64,000 bases of DNA from Calliopsis andreniformis (lineage: Eukaryota; Arthropoda; Insecta; Hymenoptera; Andrenidae), in the NCBI RefSeq assembly GCF_051401765.1, contig NC_135064.1, forward strand, positions 22,232,001-22,296,000, written 5' to 3'. Each line of letters starts with the position of its first letter. Within the stretch, counting starts at the first letter, position 1. Positions 39,001 through 51,500 of the stretch are shown here, piece after piece. The notes under the pieces are model-generated. The model saw nothing but the letters and a program-made list of their open reading frames with translations, was not told the DNA's origin and did not search any database. The translations under genes were made by a program, and so were the position numbers.

Positions 39001-41390
39001 CGGACGCTGTCATTCCATCATTGTCTTGCTAACGGTACTTGAATCTTGCGCGGGATCTTATCGCGGCAGTGAGAATCTTTAGAGGTTCTCGAGAAGGGAC
39101 AAGTGATAGGTGATAGGAGAAAAATTGATATTCTCTTGGGACAGAGTCGGTTTTATCAGAGAGTTTAGGGGAGGTGACGAAATTTGTTAAGAAATTTTTT
39201 CAGGATATGAAGCTGTTGTGTAATGTTAAATAAGGATTGAAGAGGAGGTGATCTCCTTTAAAGGTACCATCACTGTCCAGGCAAATGATTTTTAATAATA
39301 TCGTGTCCCCTATTTATTCCAGGTCAGTGGAAGCCTTAATTGGTCGATTTGATAAATTTTGTTAGAACGTCAGCGACTGGACGAAGTTTGACGCGGGATA
39401 ATTTCAGAATAGGGGAAAGGGATGAATGGATAGCTGGAGTACAGCATCGATTCGCGCCGGGGACGAACCTAAAGTTGCGTGAGGAGCTTGCGCTCTGGTA
39501 GCGCGGAAAGCTTGAACTTTCAATAAGCCACGTGCTTCACCTCTCGTGATAGCCAGCTACCGCGTGCTTCAAAATAAATCACGAGGCTATTTGCGTACCG
39601 ACAGGTTTATAAAGGAGATTGATTGAAGAAAATATTATGGTATCTTTTTATAAAGTACAGGGGGAGCTTTTGTAGGAAGTCCAACATCGTGTTTATAACG
39701 AGATGTTATTTAAAATGCTATTTTTAAGGGGTGTTATAATTATTACTTGTTGCAAACCTGTTCTATGTATTCTGTCAAAGCATACTTGCAACACTGGAAC
39801 AACTAATTAAAATTAATAAAAAAGACTTCGAAAGATAAATACCATAGTAAAACATTTATATTCGAGTTGATTGCACGCTTAAGCGATGGCTGACTAAAGC
39901 AGACCTCTACTACTTCGCGCAAGGTACAGGTGCTTCGTACATTCTATGTATTAGTAATCTCGTAACAGACGGATACTGTCAAAGATGACAGCAAAATCAA
40001 TGTGTTCGACGTGATAAAAGGATATGATAGAACATTTTTAAGCTCATCTTTCAGCAACTAAGGACACACCTGTAATTTGTTAGATATCGCCAAACCTAGC
40101 CTGATCTTATCAAACATCAGCGATTCCTACTAAACTACACTCAATATTTACTAATTAAAATATGGAGATAGTATGCCAGCAGCTAAGACAAATAAAAATT
40201 ACTAGAAAGATCGTTACCTTCTTCCTTTTGTAGAGGTAAATGAGGTAACAACAGGCGGTGCACTCTGTGGAGCAACACAAGCGTCGCGACGTTCGTTGAG
40301 GGATGTAAACGAGAAAGCTCGAAAGCTCTGCGACCCAGAGATACATTGCTGTCGATAAAGCAGGAAAACATCCCTTATTATAAGCAGAACTTGATAATAT
40401 CGACTTGCATTCCTCTTTTGATTCTGTAGTTCAACGACGTACACCTCGTTGACCTAGAAAGACCAACTTCAACAACCTCTAAGGAAGATGAAAACACAAA
40501 AGAGAGTAGCGTTTAAGCGAATAAGTTATAACATACTTTGAGAGAGAGCTGAAACACGAGTCTGTAGAACATGTCGAATAAAGGGAATAAAATTTGCAGA
40601 CGAGCTTTGAATTGGTCTTTGTGCCTGTCAAAGGTTGAAGTGCTTCCTACTTTACCTACGTATGAAGTGTTTTCAAAGAGTCACTAGCCTATCAATTGAA
40701 GAACTAAGGGGATATGCTTGAATTCTTGACTCTCTAACATTCTGATATTTTATTGTGCCTCCCTTCGAGAATAATTATTTTAATTAAAGTAATTGAAAAA
40801 ATTTCCCGGTGAATTTTTTCCAGTGTAATATAAAGTTTCTTAATTATAGTCTACAATTGAGAATACTACGAGAATAGAATTCTTATAAAAGAACCTCTAT
40901 ATTTTCATTAAGTTCGTATTACATTCTGATCCTATTTCCATCGCCCTCAAGGCGATGCAAGTTTGCACCTAGGGCCCTAAGTTATTAGCAAATGTTCGTT
41001 CAACTTCTTACGTAAAACTTAAAATAATGATATGCTCGTGAGGAAAGTAGACCTAGAAAGAAAGTTCTTAACTCGGGATATGGAGCAAGGAGCAATGGCA
41101 ATACTCCTGACGCGCAGCAGGTAATAGAGTGAATTATTAATTTTTCATATGCGAGATTTTTATGCACTTTCGCCATCCCCTTGAACTATTTTACAAAACG
41201 ATCTGTAGATAGCTAATTAGAGGATCTTATTTACTTCTGCTTTAAGCACTATGTAACTAGATATTGAACGGCCAAGATTAGCGGATATCTAAGATTAATA
41301 TAGCTTCTAGCAATTTCTTAATAACTTCATCTATCTTTGACTCGAGGGAACCCACTTTTTATATTAAAATTGCATTTAGAAGATATCAAA
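39001..41390. other. AT-rich stretch, no gene seen
   Basis: No coding or RNA gene and no repeat of note was recognised on either strand. Confidence 0.4.
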
Positions 41391-41692
41391 TTTTCAAGTA
41401 TTCAAATGTTCAAATATTCAAATATTCAAATGTTCAAATATTTAAATTCTCAAACATTTAAATATTCAAATTTTCAAATATTCAAATTTTTAAATATTCA
41501 AATATTCAAATATTCAAATATTCAAATATTCAAATATTCAAATATTCAAATATTCAAATGTTCAAATATTCAAATATTCAAATATTCAAATATTCAAATA
41601 TTCAAATATTCAAATATTCAAATATTCAAATATTCAAATATTCAAATATTCAAATATTCAAATATCCAAATATCCAAATATTCAAATATTGA
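41391..41692. repeat. AT-rich 8-bp minisatellite (TTCAAATA)n
   Basis: About 37 units of TTCAAATA. The left 90 bases hold variant units (TTCAAATG, TTTAAATA, TTCTCAAA), the centre is nearly pure, and variants (ATCCAAAT) return at the right edge, as expected for an array homogenised from the middle. Because 8 is not a multiple of 3, the reading frame cycles every 24 bases and yields a spurious open frame of (KYSNIQIF) repeats. Confidence 0.95.
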
Positions 41693-44600
41693 AAATCTGT
41701 GATAAGTTATGCTATAGGCGGAAATTTTGTCCAAAGACAATAAACAATTTGAACTAAATGCACTTGAAAAACCCATAATTTAACTTATCCTAATATAATG
41801 GGATGTATGGTACACACATTAACTTATCTATAATTAATCCTATAAGTTGGAATACTGTTAAACGAAGTGTATATTCTTTTTGATCGCCTGACTTGGCAAG
41901 AAAAAGATTGGTTACAAGTGATACAGGTCAACCTTTGGATTTCTATGACGATTGCTTTAGTTTGTTCGTTTCTCGCATCTATACGATGGCACGTAGCAAA
42001 CACAAAACTTGACTTCAATTTCCTGTCCATCAAAGATGCGGAACAACTGCCATGGTATGTCCACCTGTATAAGGGACTACTTTATTTTCCCCTATTTCCT
42101 TCAACTATAGGTAAACATAAATTATATTCCGTAAAAGTTCATTTCGAAATATATTTCGAAGGTTCGTTCTTTCAAGAAGTAAATCGAAAGAAATCAAGAA
42201 TCATTATTCGCTCCTCCACGAGATTCTCGTTTTAATTAACAGTCGGAGCAACTTCCCCAATGGTATACGTTTCGTATAATTGTGGATGCAGGGACGTCAA
42301 TTTGAGATTACATGCATTTCAGTAGGGGAAACAAATTAGGCTATCTTTGAAGCTTATTAGAGCGCCTTCTGCTGATATTCAAAAGCTACTGCAAATACAT
42401 ACAAAGATACGTAATTGGAATATGATAAATTCAGAAATATTTCAAGTTAAGAGATGACGACAGAAATTTTATTCTAATTTCAGCGAAAACTACGTTTAAA
42501 ACACTGTAAATTTTCCTTCTACTTTTTTATTAAACCAATTTCTTACACGTCCATTCAAATGACGTTTGTAAGCAGACACGCTGTATGCAAGGGGTAAATA
42601 GAGCTTCGAGGGAACTCGCTTGGAGAATTTTCAAACGTGTGCAAAGAAAAAAGGGTGGGACAGTGGAAAATAGCAAAAATAGAAACACCGGTCGATATTA
42701 ATTGTGTCAAGTGTGGCCCCTGGCTTCTGCGCGAAATAAGACAATGCCTCCTCTTACGTCACTTTTTAATCCAGCGGCTGTCGATATGAGGAGGCTATGT
42801 ACGTGGCCAGGCACGGTATCAGAGGCATCGATAATCGCGCCTTATCAGAGCCAAGGGTACAAACGTCACCTCAGATCTTGCATGTATTTGCATTAATGAA
42901 TCCGTGATGTCGTTAACACACTGGTCGCCGCTGAACACGAGCCCGCAAATGCGATGTCATGAAGTTAGTGAACACCCCTTGACTGTTAATCACGAATCAG
43001 TCTCTGAGAATGTGTGGTAAAAGTAATTGCATAACTTTGCAAATATTTATTCGAGCAAAAAATTTGATGTGCATCAGACTACTACTATAAAGTTCAAAAA
43101 GGTACTGTTTTTCGTGAATTACTTTTACAGATTTCATGAATAGACTTCGAATTTTTACGAAGAAACAGTTTCTTTATGTAAAAGATATTACAGGGACTTG
43201 TGAAATACTGAAACTTTTTAACAGACCTAAATTTTAGTCACGTTATTCAGATACATTGTGCAGAAGTAAAAAAGAAACGAAATAAAAAATAACTCAAGGA
43301 AAGCTCAGCATGTATACCGCAGAAAATATCCAAATCTTCAGGGAATAAGGGATTTCGAAAAGAGAGATTAAATATTCTGAAGAAATTATACATTAAAAAT
43401 AAAATTGAATAATTGAAGGGGAAATTCTGTGTCAATATCTCCTTTCAGACACTCATGAATTTCAAACAGGGGACGCATGAAGCGGATGACATGCGAAGTG
43501 ATAACTATGTACGCAAATGGAGGGAAAAATAGGGAAGAAGGGATGGTATTATAAAAATCGATGGAACAAAAAGTTCCCCTATGACGTGTTCTACCTAGGT
43601 ATGAATTCACAAGGGATAGAACCTTATTAGATCCAGCACAGTTTTCACACAGTCTGACCAACACTTTTGCTTTTTTTATTTCACATGCACGTGTCTGACC
43701 GAGTTTCTTTCTAAGGATGCCGAGCTCGCGAAGCATAAAAGCTAGACTCCTCGTTCACAGAAGCGGTTCAGTGTTATTCCGACTGTGTCACTATTTGTGA
43801 TAATACACGTGTACCTCTTTTCAACTAAATAAGGCTGACTAGCATCTATGTGTTCTCGTTTAAACATTGATTCAGAAAAATAGTTTTTGATAAAGAAAGA
43901 TCACTTTGATAAAGAGAGGTCACTTTGATAAATTCTGCTCAAACTTGCGCCAAACTCTATCGAAATGAAACAATAAACCATGAAGTTCCTCTAAAGTCCT
44001 GAACAATATAATGTACTCGCTTTTATCTGACTGTATCACGAGAATAGATTTGATTTGCTCGTCCGCGGAAATCGATACGAGGGCATAAAATATTTGGCTC
44101 GACTTCACACTTCTACATGTTTCATTGTCAGATGAAGGAAAGCTTGATTATCGATTTCCTGACTAACGTCAATCCCATATCGCGACAAGTTCCTGCAAAT
44201 TTTCGATTAATACACAAGCCACTAATTTTGCGTCCTAAATGGAACCACTAAGTGGCCTAATACGAGGTCAGATTCACTTTAGCATAATTGAAGCGTCTAT
44301 CGGTAAGCCGATTAAAGGTGTCGGAGAGCAGCACTTTTCAGGCAGGTAAACAGACTGAGAAATGTCCCGTTAAGAGGAGATTATAGTCACGTAACGTCGA
44401 AGCGTGACATACCATAAAATGTATAGTAATATACCTTTAATCATACCAACGCTTTCATTGAGATTGCGTCAGTTATCACGATAACAGAAATGGCAGGTTA
44501 AGGTTTTATTTAAGGTGCTTTTTTTTTGAAAACGCTACGCGATTACTGCTCTATATTTAATAGAAATTTTATATTTATGATCATGATAAGATGAACCTAA

Positions 44601-47445
44601 AATTTCTCAGCTAAGCGATAGTTAATTCATCCGATGTGATTTCAAATTCAATCGACTCTCAGATACGATGAAAGTATGTATGAACAGCCAAAGGTAACCT
44701 GAAATAGAAGGATGTGCCAACATAGGAAAATTCTCTTATTCGTTTTTGCACATGATGAAGGGGATTTTTCTTGACACGTTAATCCAATGAAATTCTATTG
44801 ACCGCTGGTGACAATCAATACGATTGAACGAAAAATAGAATAAATTCTATTTTTCATTTACATTCTTTCTTACCAAAAAGCTAAAGTAAGACTAATGAAT
44901 TTGTATGAAATCTAAAAATATAATCAAACAAAAAATGAATAGCATCAGTAAAGAATTTTTTAATAATTTTTAGATGAAAAATTTGATGATATTCTTTATA
45001 TTCAGAATACAGAAGAGTACTATTTTCCATGTGAATCACCAGCATTATTTGAAAGTCTAAGACGAATGTATAGTGAGCACTGTGCCACTCAATTCATAAC
45101 TCCACCTTTTTCATATTACCAAACATAAATTGTTCAGGAAGTATGGAAATATATGCGACGTTAACAGAATTTCCAAATTGGAACAAACACAGTTGCAAAT
45201 ACACACTCCTAAATTTTATCTGACATTCTATTCTGATTTTACTTGATTCACAGTATCGGTTACCCTAATACCTTTGTTACTATGCACATATTATATTTCT
45301 CCAGTAATCAATATCATAAATATTAATTTCAAATCCTTCTACCTTATTTGTTATAGGTGAACGCTGTCTTTCTATAAAATTCTGCAGAAGTTTCAAGGAA
45401 AGTTTCGACGACCGTGATCGCCTTGATTTGAGGCATAAGTTTATTGAGGCGAATCGTAATCACTTCTATCGAGATAAAGGAGAACAGAGAGACTAATTTG
45501 TCTCTCTCGAGCTTCTTTTTTCCTGTAAATTGAATTAGTTTGTCCAAGATCTACACTCGAGCACGAATACATCTTTACACGACCACACCCGAGCGACTAT
45601 TGCGCATAAAAGCCAACTACAACGATTTTATTCGTGAGTGTGACAGAACTACTTACAGCAAACCAGCTGATGAGTTTCAAAAAGTTCACGGAACATTTAT
45701 TTCCTCCAAGCTTATTTACTGTAGGCGCAGCTGTATTCACGGGGAAATATTTTAGCACAGTGATATCTACTTAGAAGAAATTTGCCTTGAAAATTGAAGA
45801 AACTTCAATTTCATTAAAAATATCAAATGTCTATACTTAAGAGAGCCTCTACTCCAATATCTTCTCGTCTTCGTGATATAAAATATAGAAGCATATAAAG
45901 TCACAAATTGTGCTTTAATTAGAGAAGTGAGTTTGAAATGAAAGTGCAAATAGGCTTAGGGAAAAAATAATTTCAATAGAGTGAATGAAATTAATGAACA
46001 CGTGACACGGCATAGTACAAAATATTGCTAAAGCAATGAGACATTTCATCAGGGGTTGGAGAATTGCACACGAAATGTACAGTGTGTGAATTATTACGTT
46101 TCAAGAGGTTAATTAGAAGAGTTAATTCGATACACGCGATGCCTAGTTGATAACGAAACAATGAAGCCATAGAAAACTGTGTATTATTTATAACTAAAAA
46201 AATGTCTCAGATTTATATAATCAAATCTCAGAATTATAAAAATATTCCGCAGTAATGAAATCATTATTTATCGTTTGTATTACACCCATGAAAACAATCA
46301 TGCAAAATTGATTACAGTCACGTGAGATTACAGCTTCAATATCCATTACACTTCATTCGTGTAACAGATAATCGAAATGCAATTGACCATTTACAATTTT
46401 CATAGTTGAAGATACTTCAACGAAAACAATAAATGACCACTTTCGCTCGTCTTTGGGAAAATTGGCTCGAGTATTGAATGAAGAGTGGCGTTGAAATAAA
46501 TTTTCATTTGATTACGAGGCTTTAACGCGATTGTTGTATTTTATGACGACACTCTGCACAAATACGATACGATTTCAGTATAGTTCGAGTGGCCCTCAGA
46601 CGACTTCCAGATCTTCCACAAATAATTTATCAACCACTCATTTCAACATCAAAGGCGCTGAAGTACTATTTTCGTTCTTCTAACGAATCTCATTAGATGT
46701 TTATTGAACGATGGTGGAAAAAACTATTAAAATAATTTTCTTGATATTTGATAAATTGCTTCATTTATGTTCCATAAGAAGCAGAGAGGAAAATAAAAAA
46801 GAATAAAGTGTGATCAAAGAAATACGATACAGGTAGTTAAAGTAATACTAAAAATGAAAGCAATTGCTAGGAACAAATTAAAAAAAAAATAAAATAAAAA
46901 TTGCGTTGTAAAAATGTCATATATTATTACAAAATTAAAATATTTTGTAAATAACTGCAGAACCTTTTTAATGAACACATTCAACGACGTAGTTATAAGA
47001 ATACAATAATTAAAAAGCAGCACTTTGTTTTATGTTTTCAACATGCTATTATTTTCCATTAAAAATTTTTCCTGGCATACTATACATTTATTAAACTTTT
47101 TTAATTTATATTAAACATAGTTGAGTAATATTTTCAACACTCTTATAGAAATGTGATTCTAACTTAGAAACGTTTCACTACAAATTTTACACCCTTTTCC
47201 TTAACTACTAAATTATATTTACGAAGAAAGCTCTTTTAATTTTAAAAATCTGACAGAAATATTACGCATGAAGATTTTTAGTGTACAATAATAGGTTCCT
47301 GTAATCTTACTATTATTCACTGTATTACTAAACAATCTTCCAAATAAAAACTGTAGCGAATTCACTCAGGGAGTGTTAAAATATATCCCCACTCAAAAAA
47401 TCCTCTGAAAGTCAAGAAGTGAAATATTACAGAAAATTTACTCAC
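41693..47445. other. AT-rich stretch, no gene seen
   Basis: Lies in the intron between the isoform A and B exons. A 122-codon plus-strand frame at 41867-42235 has no domain or splice support. A 19-base unit (GATAAAGAAAGATCACTTT) is repeated a little over twice at 43889-43930. Confidence 0.4.
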
Positions 47446-47695
47446 CGTTCGCCGTCATCGGTGAAAGCGTAATCCCCCAGGAGGAGATCGCGAAGTCGAT
47501 ATCTCGGTGGTAGGATGAGTGGCAGGCAGGGATCCGGCTCGTTCATCGTGCACAATGTTGTTTCAGAATTTGATGATTCCTTGGCGTTCGCTCCCACATG
47601 CCCCCTGCCTGCTTCGATAATGTCGCGAAAAAGGACACTCGGGGGTGCCAGTGTGGCTGTTTTAAATCACATTTGCGCGATCATCGGAATTCGTT
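47446..47695 (-). CDS. SLO2: SLO2/KCNT-type sodium-activated potassium channel, first coding exon (isoform A), partial gene
   Basis: Seen: on the minus strand an ATG at 47546-47544 (A at -3) opens 33 codons plus two bases, ending at 47446 directly before GTGAGTAAA, a near-ideal splice donor; the exon is phase 2. Residues 13-33 read PPRYRLRDLLLGD and then YAFTDDGE. Known: vertebrate KCNT2 and the Slack-A form of KCNT1 begin with PPRYRFRDLLLGD followed by an Asp-rich stretch, and the next exon starts with a VQVEFY-like segment before S1. Inferred: this is the cytosolic N-terminus of an insect SLO2 channel, which carries potassium current gated by intracellular sodium and shapes neuronal firing. 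The exon probably starts at 47695, after a pyrimidine-rich tract ending TTACAG, so 47695-47547 is 5' UTR. The rest of the protein is not in the window and should lie left of position 1. Confidence 0.8.
47543..47599 (-). promoter_or_regulatory. Upstream ORF whose stop overlaps the SLO2 start codon
   Basis: In the 5' UTR of the isoform A exon an ATG at 47599-47597 opens an 18-codon frame. Its TGA stop (47545-47543) overlaps the main ATG (47546-47544) as ATGA. A second, 5-codon upstream ORF starts at 47684. Such an overlap can allow reinitiation and usually lowers translation of the main frame. The arrangement is seen directly; regulation is inferred and depends on the exon really starting near 47695. 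Confidence 0.45.
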
Positions 47696-47870
47696 CTGTA
47701 ATCCATATGAAAAAGTAATTAAAAATCTTGAAAATAAGAATTCAAAAAATTCGAACGATGAATCGTCGTCTGATTTACATTAGAGGAAGGGTAGTAGTAT
47801 TTAATGTAACATAATGAAAGTGTACTCTAGTATATTGTTCTACTTGAACTATTACTACGTGTAGGGTATA

Positions 47871-48020
47871 CAGGGTGTTTCAAAATATGTGGGCATAACT
47901 TACGATTACATTTGTTATCGACAAGGTCATATCGGACATATATTTATATGAATCTTTTTTATCATTTTTGTGTGCCTAATCCAACCTTGAAGTTATGGGC
48001 ATATATTTTGAAATACCTTT
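47871..48020. mobile_element. Short MITE with about 29-bp inverted ends
   Basis: Left arm from 47874 (GGTGTTTCAAAATATGTG) and right arm 47989-48017, reverse-complemented (GGTATTTCAAAATATATG), agree at about 24 of 29 positions, continuing to CATAACTT. The outer CAGGGTGTTTC motif is a familiar start of small insect repeats. Core about 90 bp, non-coding. It sits about 175 bp upstream of the SLO2 start exon. Confidence 0.7.
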
Positions 48021-48329
48021 ATACAATATGGTGTGGTTAGAACAAAGTCGACAAGCTATTTAAAGACAGTTTTCCAACTAAGGAAACGTGAGGTATAATT
48101 CCACTTTTGAACTCTATTAGGTTGCTTTTATGGTTGGGCAATAAGAAACACGTGACTACACATTTTCGTGAGGAAATAAAACATGAGTCTCTAAAATAGC
48201 ACAATAAAGTACTAGGGATAGCCCCTCAATGGCCTTGAATGGCTAGCTGGTGTTGCGCCAACTCTACTTAACACTATCGCGTGTTAAAATGCAAGGACAC
48301 TTAGCGCATCTTTTGTAGATTAGCATAAG

Positions 48330-48520
48330 TATGCAGGATGTCTCAAATATATGTAGGTACATTGAAATATTTATTGAGGTAGACAAAAGTGCTTAAAAAT
48401 AATAAAATATGTTCTCTTGGAATGCTAAAAATAGAATACTGTATGTGTATTTTAATACACATGAGCACTTAAGGAAGCACCTAATTAAACATACAATATT
48501 GAAGAAGATATACGTCATAG
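48330..48520. repeat. Weak inverted-repeat element
   Basis: Segments at 48361-48394 and 48464-48497 are partly inverted copies (ATTG, TTTA, AGGT, AAGTGCT landmarks). A 20-base hairpin, ATGTGTATT/AATACACAT, lies near the centre at 48443-48462. The left side, GGATGTCTCAAATATATG, resembles the end of the MITE at 47871. Probably a decayed relative. Confidence 0.35.
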
Positions 48521-51500
48521 TTATACGACGAAATACTCTTCCCTTTTCATGAAACCACTTGTGTCAAAACTAATTTGCCAGTCTTAGTCGAGAACGCATG
48601 TTGCTTGTTTCGATAATTAGGTGTCTTGCTCGAAATTCTGAAGAGACATTGTAAACTCAAAACACGAGGGCAATTAAATAGACCTCGAATAGAAATGAAA
48701 CTATCTTCCAGTAGAAACAGTGGTATACCCAAAGATGTGTATAGATACATGTATGTACATATGTGCAGATACATCAGAGAACAGAGCGTGAAATAGTTAT
48801 TGCGAAACTGGGGTGCAGCATATCGCGCAAAATTTTTTGTGACACATATGTGTCTAAAAAAATATAATATTCTGTAGGTATTGTACTCACGTTCGGTTTC
48901 GTGATTCAATCCACTCGACAGTCAACAACCATCAAGTATTTATAAAAATCCCTCTGGAGTTCTTTTTAACCAGAAGTGGTGGATTTCCAACACCCTGTTT
49001 GAACCTACACAGTAAAAATATTATGCGATTACATTTACATATTCTTAAATTTATTTAACGTGTGTATTAATAATATTCCCCAATAAAAGACGATAAACAG
49101 TCAATTAATTTGATAAAAAAATTGTACAAAATTCAGAACCTAAAAATAATAGTAGAATAGAAAAATAAAAGTGAAAAATTCTCAGAGCAGAAACTACGGT
49201 CTTAGCCATCGCCTACGCTGATCATACAAAGTCAACGTGTCACAATTTGGCTATCTCATAATTTGTCATGTCATTGCTGCATGAAGTATGTATATGAATT
49301 CTACTTAAATAACAATAGTGCTAAAAACTGTACATAAAATTGTATTTAACAGCAACAATTAGTTTCAACAATTAGACGACAGAAATTTGTTGTCCCTGAC
49401 AACGAAATTTTCACTCATTTTTAACTATTACGTTTCCTTACTTTAAATAGAAATAAAAACCAATAAATGTAAAAAATATTTGACATATTAGACGTAAGTT
49501 CCTATATATTTCACATACCTGCGTATCCATATAAGAGTTAAATATGCATGTGGCACATGCCAACTTACTGAGTCTGTATTTGGATCAATATCTAAATAGA
49601 CTAAAACCAATTGTGAGCTACAAATATGTCACCAGACAAGTAATGAATCTGACGGAAAACCGATACGTTCTTATAGACATGTGCGTCTATTTCCTCGATG
49701 TTAATTCGAGACCAATTAGCTTGCGCAAAACAACCAATAGAGGAAATGGAGAAAGCTAGGATTGACGGAATTTCAACACTGCTGTCAGGCATCAGGATCG
49801 ATTAACGTCCAAACTTAATAAATTACTGTCAGTTTTTTCTAGCTTAAGGACGGATGGATTCGCAAATGTCAATGGACTACACTTGAATCACACTCTGTTA
49901 ATCCTGCTGTCTGGATTCTGATGATATCCATAGCAATGGTCGTACTCTGTTGTAAACTATTGTAGACTATTCTACTGATCGCTGTATGAACTTCAGTTAC
50001 GAAAATAATAAAATACTTATCGGATGTAAAATTATATAAAACTTCTATTCAGAAATATCTAAATTGATGAACAAAGTCCTACGAATCTATGTCATTAGAT
50101 ACTTTTTCAAAGATATTTTCAAGTAGATAATTTGAGTTTAATTAATACTTGAAGTTAAGGAATACCCTTTTCTCTAAAAAGAAGAATTAGAACGCCAAAT
50201 TAAAATTTTACTCAAACACAGGATGTATTAATATCGTTCAAGTTATTGCAATCTAATAAATGCTACCAACCTGGCCTTTTAATCAAGACATTGTTAAATT
50301 ATATTAGTCTATCAGAATACTACTGAGACGTTCCAGGAATTGTCACGTTAGAACCTCTCACACGGGCGGATATTGGCAAATCGAAAATCTATGGAACAAG
50401 ATCGAGAGCGGCATCTATGTGTCGGAACATCTCCCCAGAACACTTTCAGGATATTGCTATAGGATTTACAGAAACCGATGAATTGTTTTTAAACGCTTCG
50501 AGGGAATTGAGCGCGTCACTGTCGTGATATAAAGGATTCAACAAGTCGATAGCAATCAGTGTTCTAAGTGTGAATTTATTATAACGTAGACCTTTCAATA
50601 TCATGCTTCGTAAAATTATGAGTAAAGTTATTTATATATAGATGAACAGATTTAATTAAAAATAATAATTTAATGACATTACTACAACTCACTATAATTT
50701 ATAATATAATACCTCATTGAACTTCTACTTTATCCTTTTTTTATATAAGCTTAATTAAACTTCAGCCATACCTATATACTTTTTAATTACCTTTTTACAT
50801 GAATCTAGTTTCATTTACGTGTTATCATTTATTGGAGTACAGACTAATACTCTAAATGTTTCAAATATCCATGTGTTACTGCATAAGTGAGTCATAGTGT
50901 TACAGGAAAATTCAAGATTAGGGATTACTTTTCTACTCTTATCGGATAAATGTCGATAGGATATTTCAATGTCGTGCTCTCATACGAGGAGAACGAAAAT
51001 ACACACTGCTAGTGGCAAATAAAGAAAGAAAGCCAAGTTTCGATCGAAACTTCTTACTGATCAGCTGTGGGACTGTGCTGGAAGCACACTTTTCTCCGAT
51101 AATTTCGTTCTGTTCTATTCCGATGCGCATATTACGAAGACTCTGTTAAAATGCTATTAGCATAATGGAACTACACACAAGTGAGCCTGTGCAGCAATGC
51201 GTTAAATTATTATAGGAATTGCTCTCAGCATAAATAGCTGTTACTGTGACTCAAAAAATGTTGAATCAAAGAAATACTTGTAAGTACATTATTACATTAT
51301 TTTAAACATTACCAATATAAAGAAATGGTGTTAAGATTGCATAAAAATTGCTCTTTATGACTAAATAAACTTCTTAAGATATATTTCTTACAAATCCAGG
51401 TATCATAAAGAATTTATTTGATAAGCTGATATTTTATAACACATGATATTTCATATGTGAATATCGTTTAGGATGCGTTTATATCGCATACTAATCATGC

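Noticed and set aside
41337..41702. 121-codon open frame with KYSNIQIF repeats
   Set aside because: Translation of the TTCAAATA array; the 8-amino-acid periodicity is just three 8-base units.
48547..48909. 120-codon minus-strand frame
   Set aside because: AT-driven composition, no family resemblance and no splice sites; it lies between repeat remnants.
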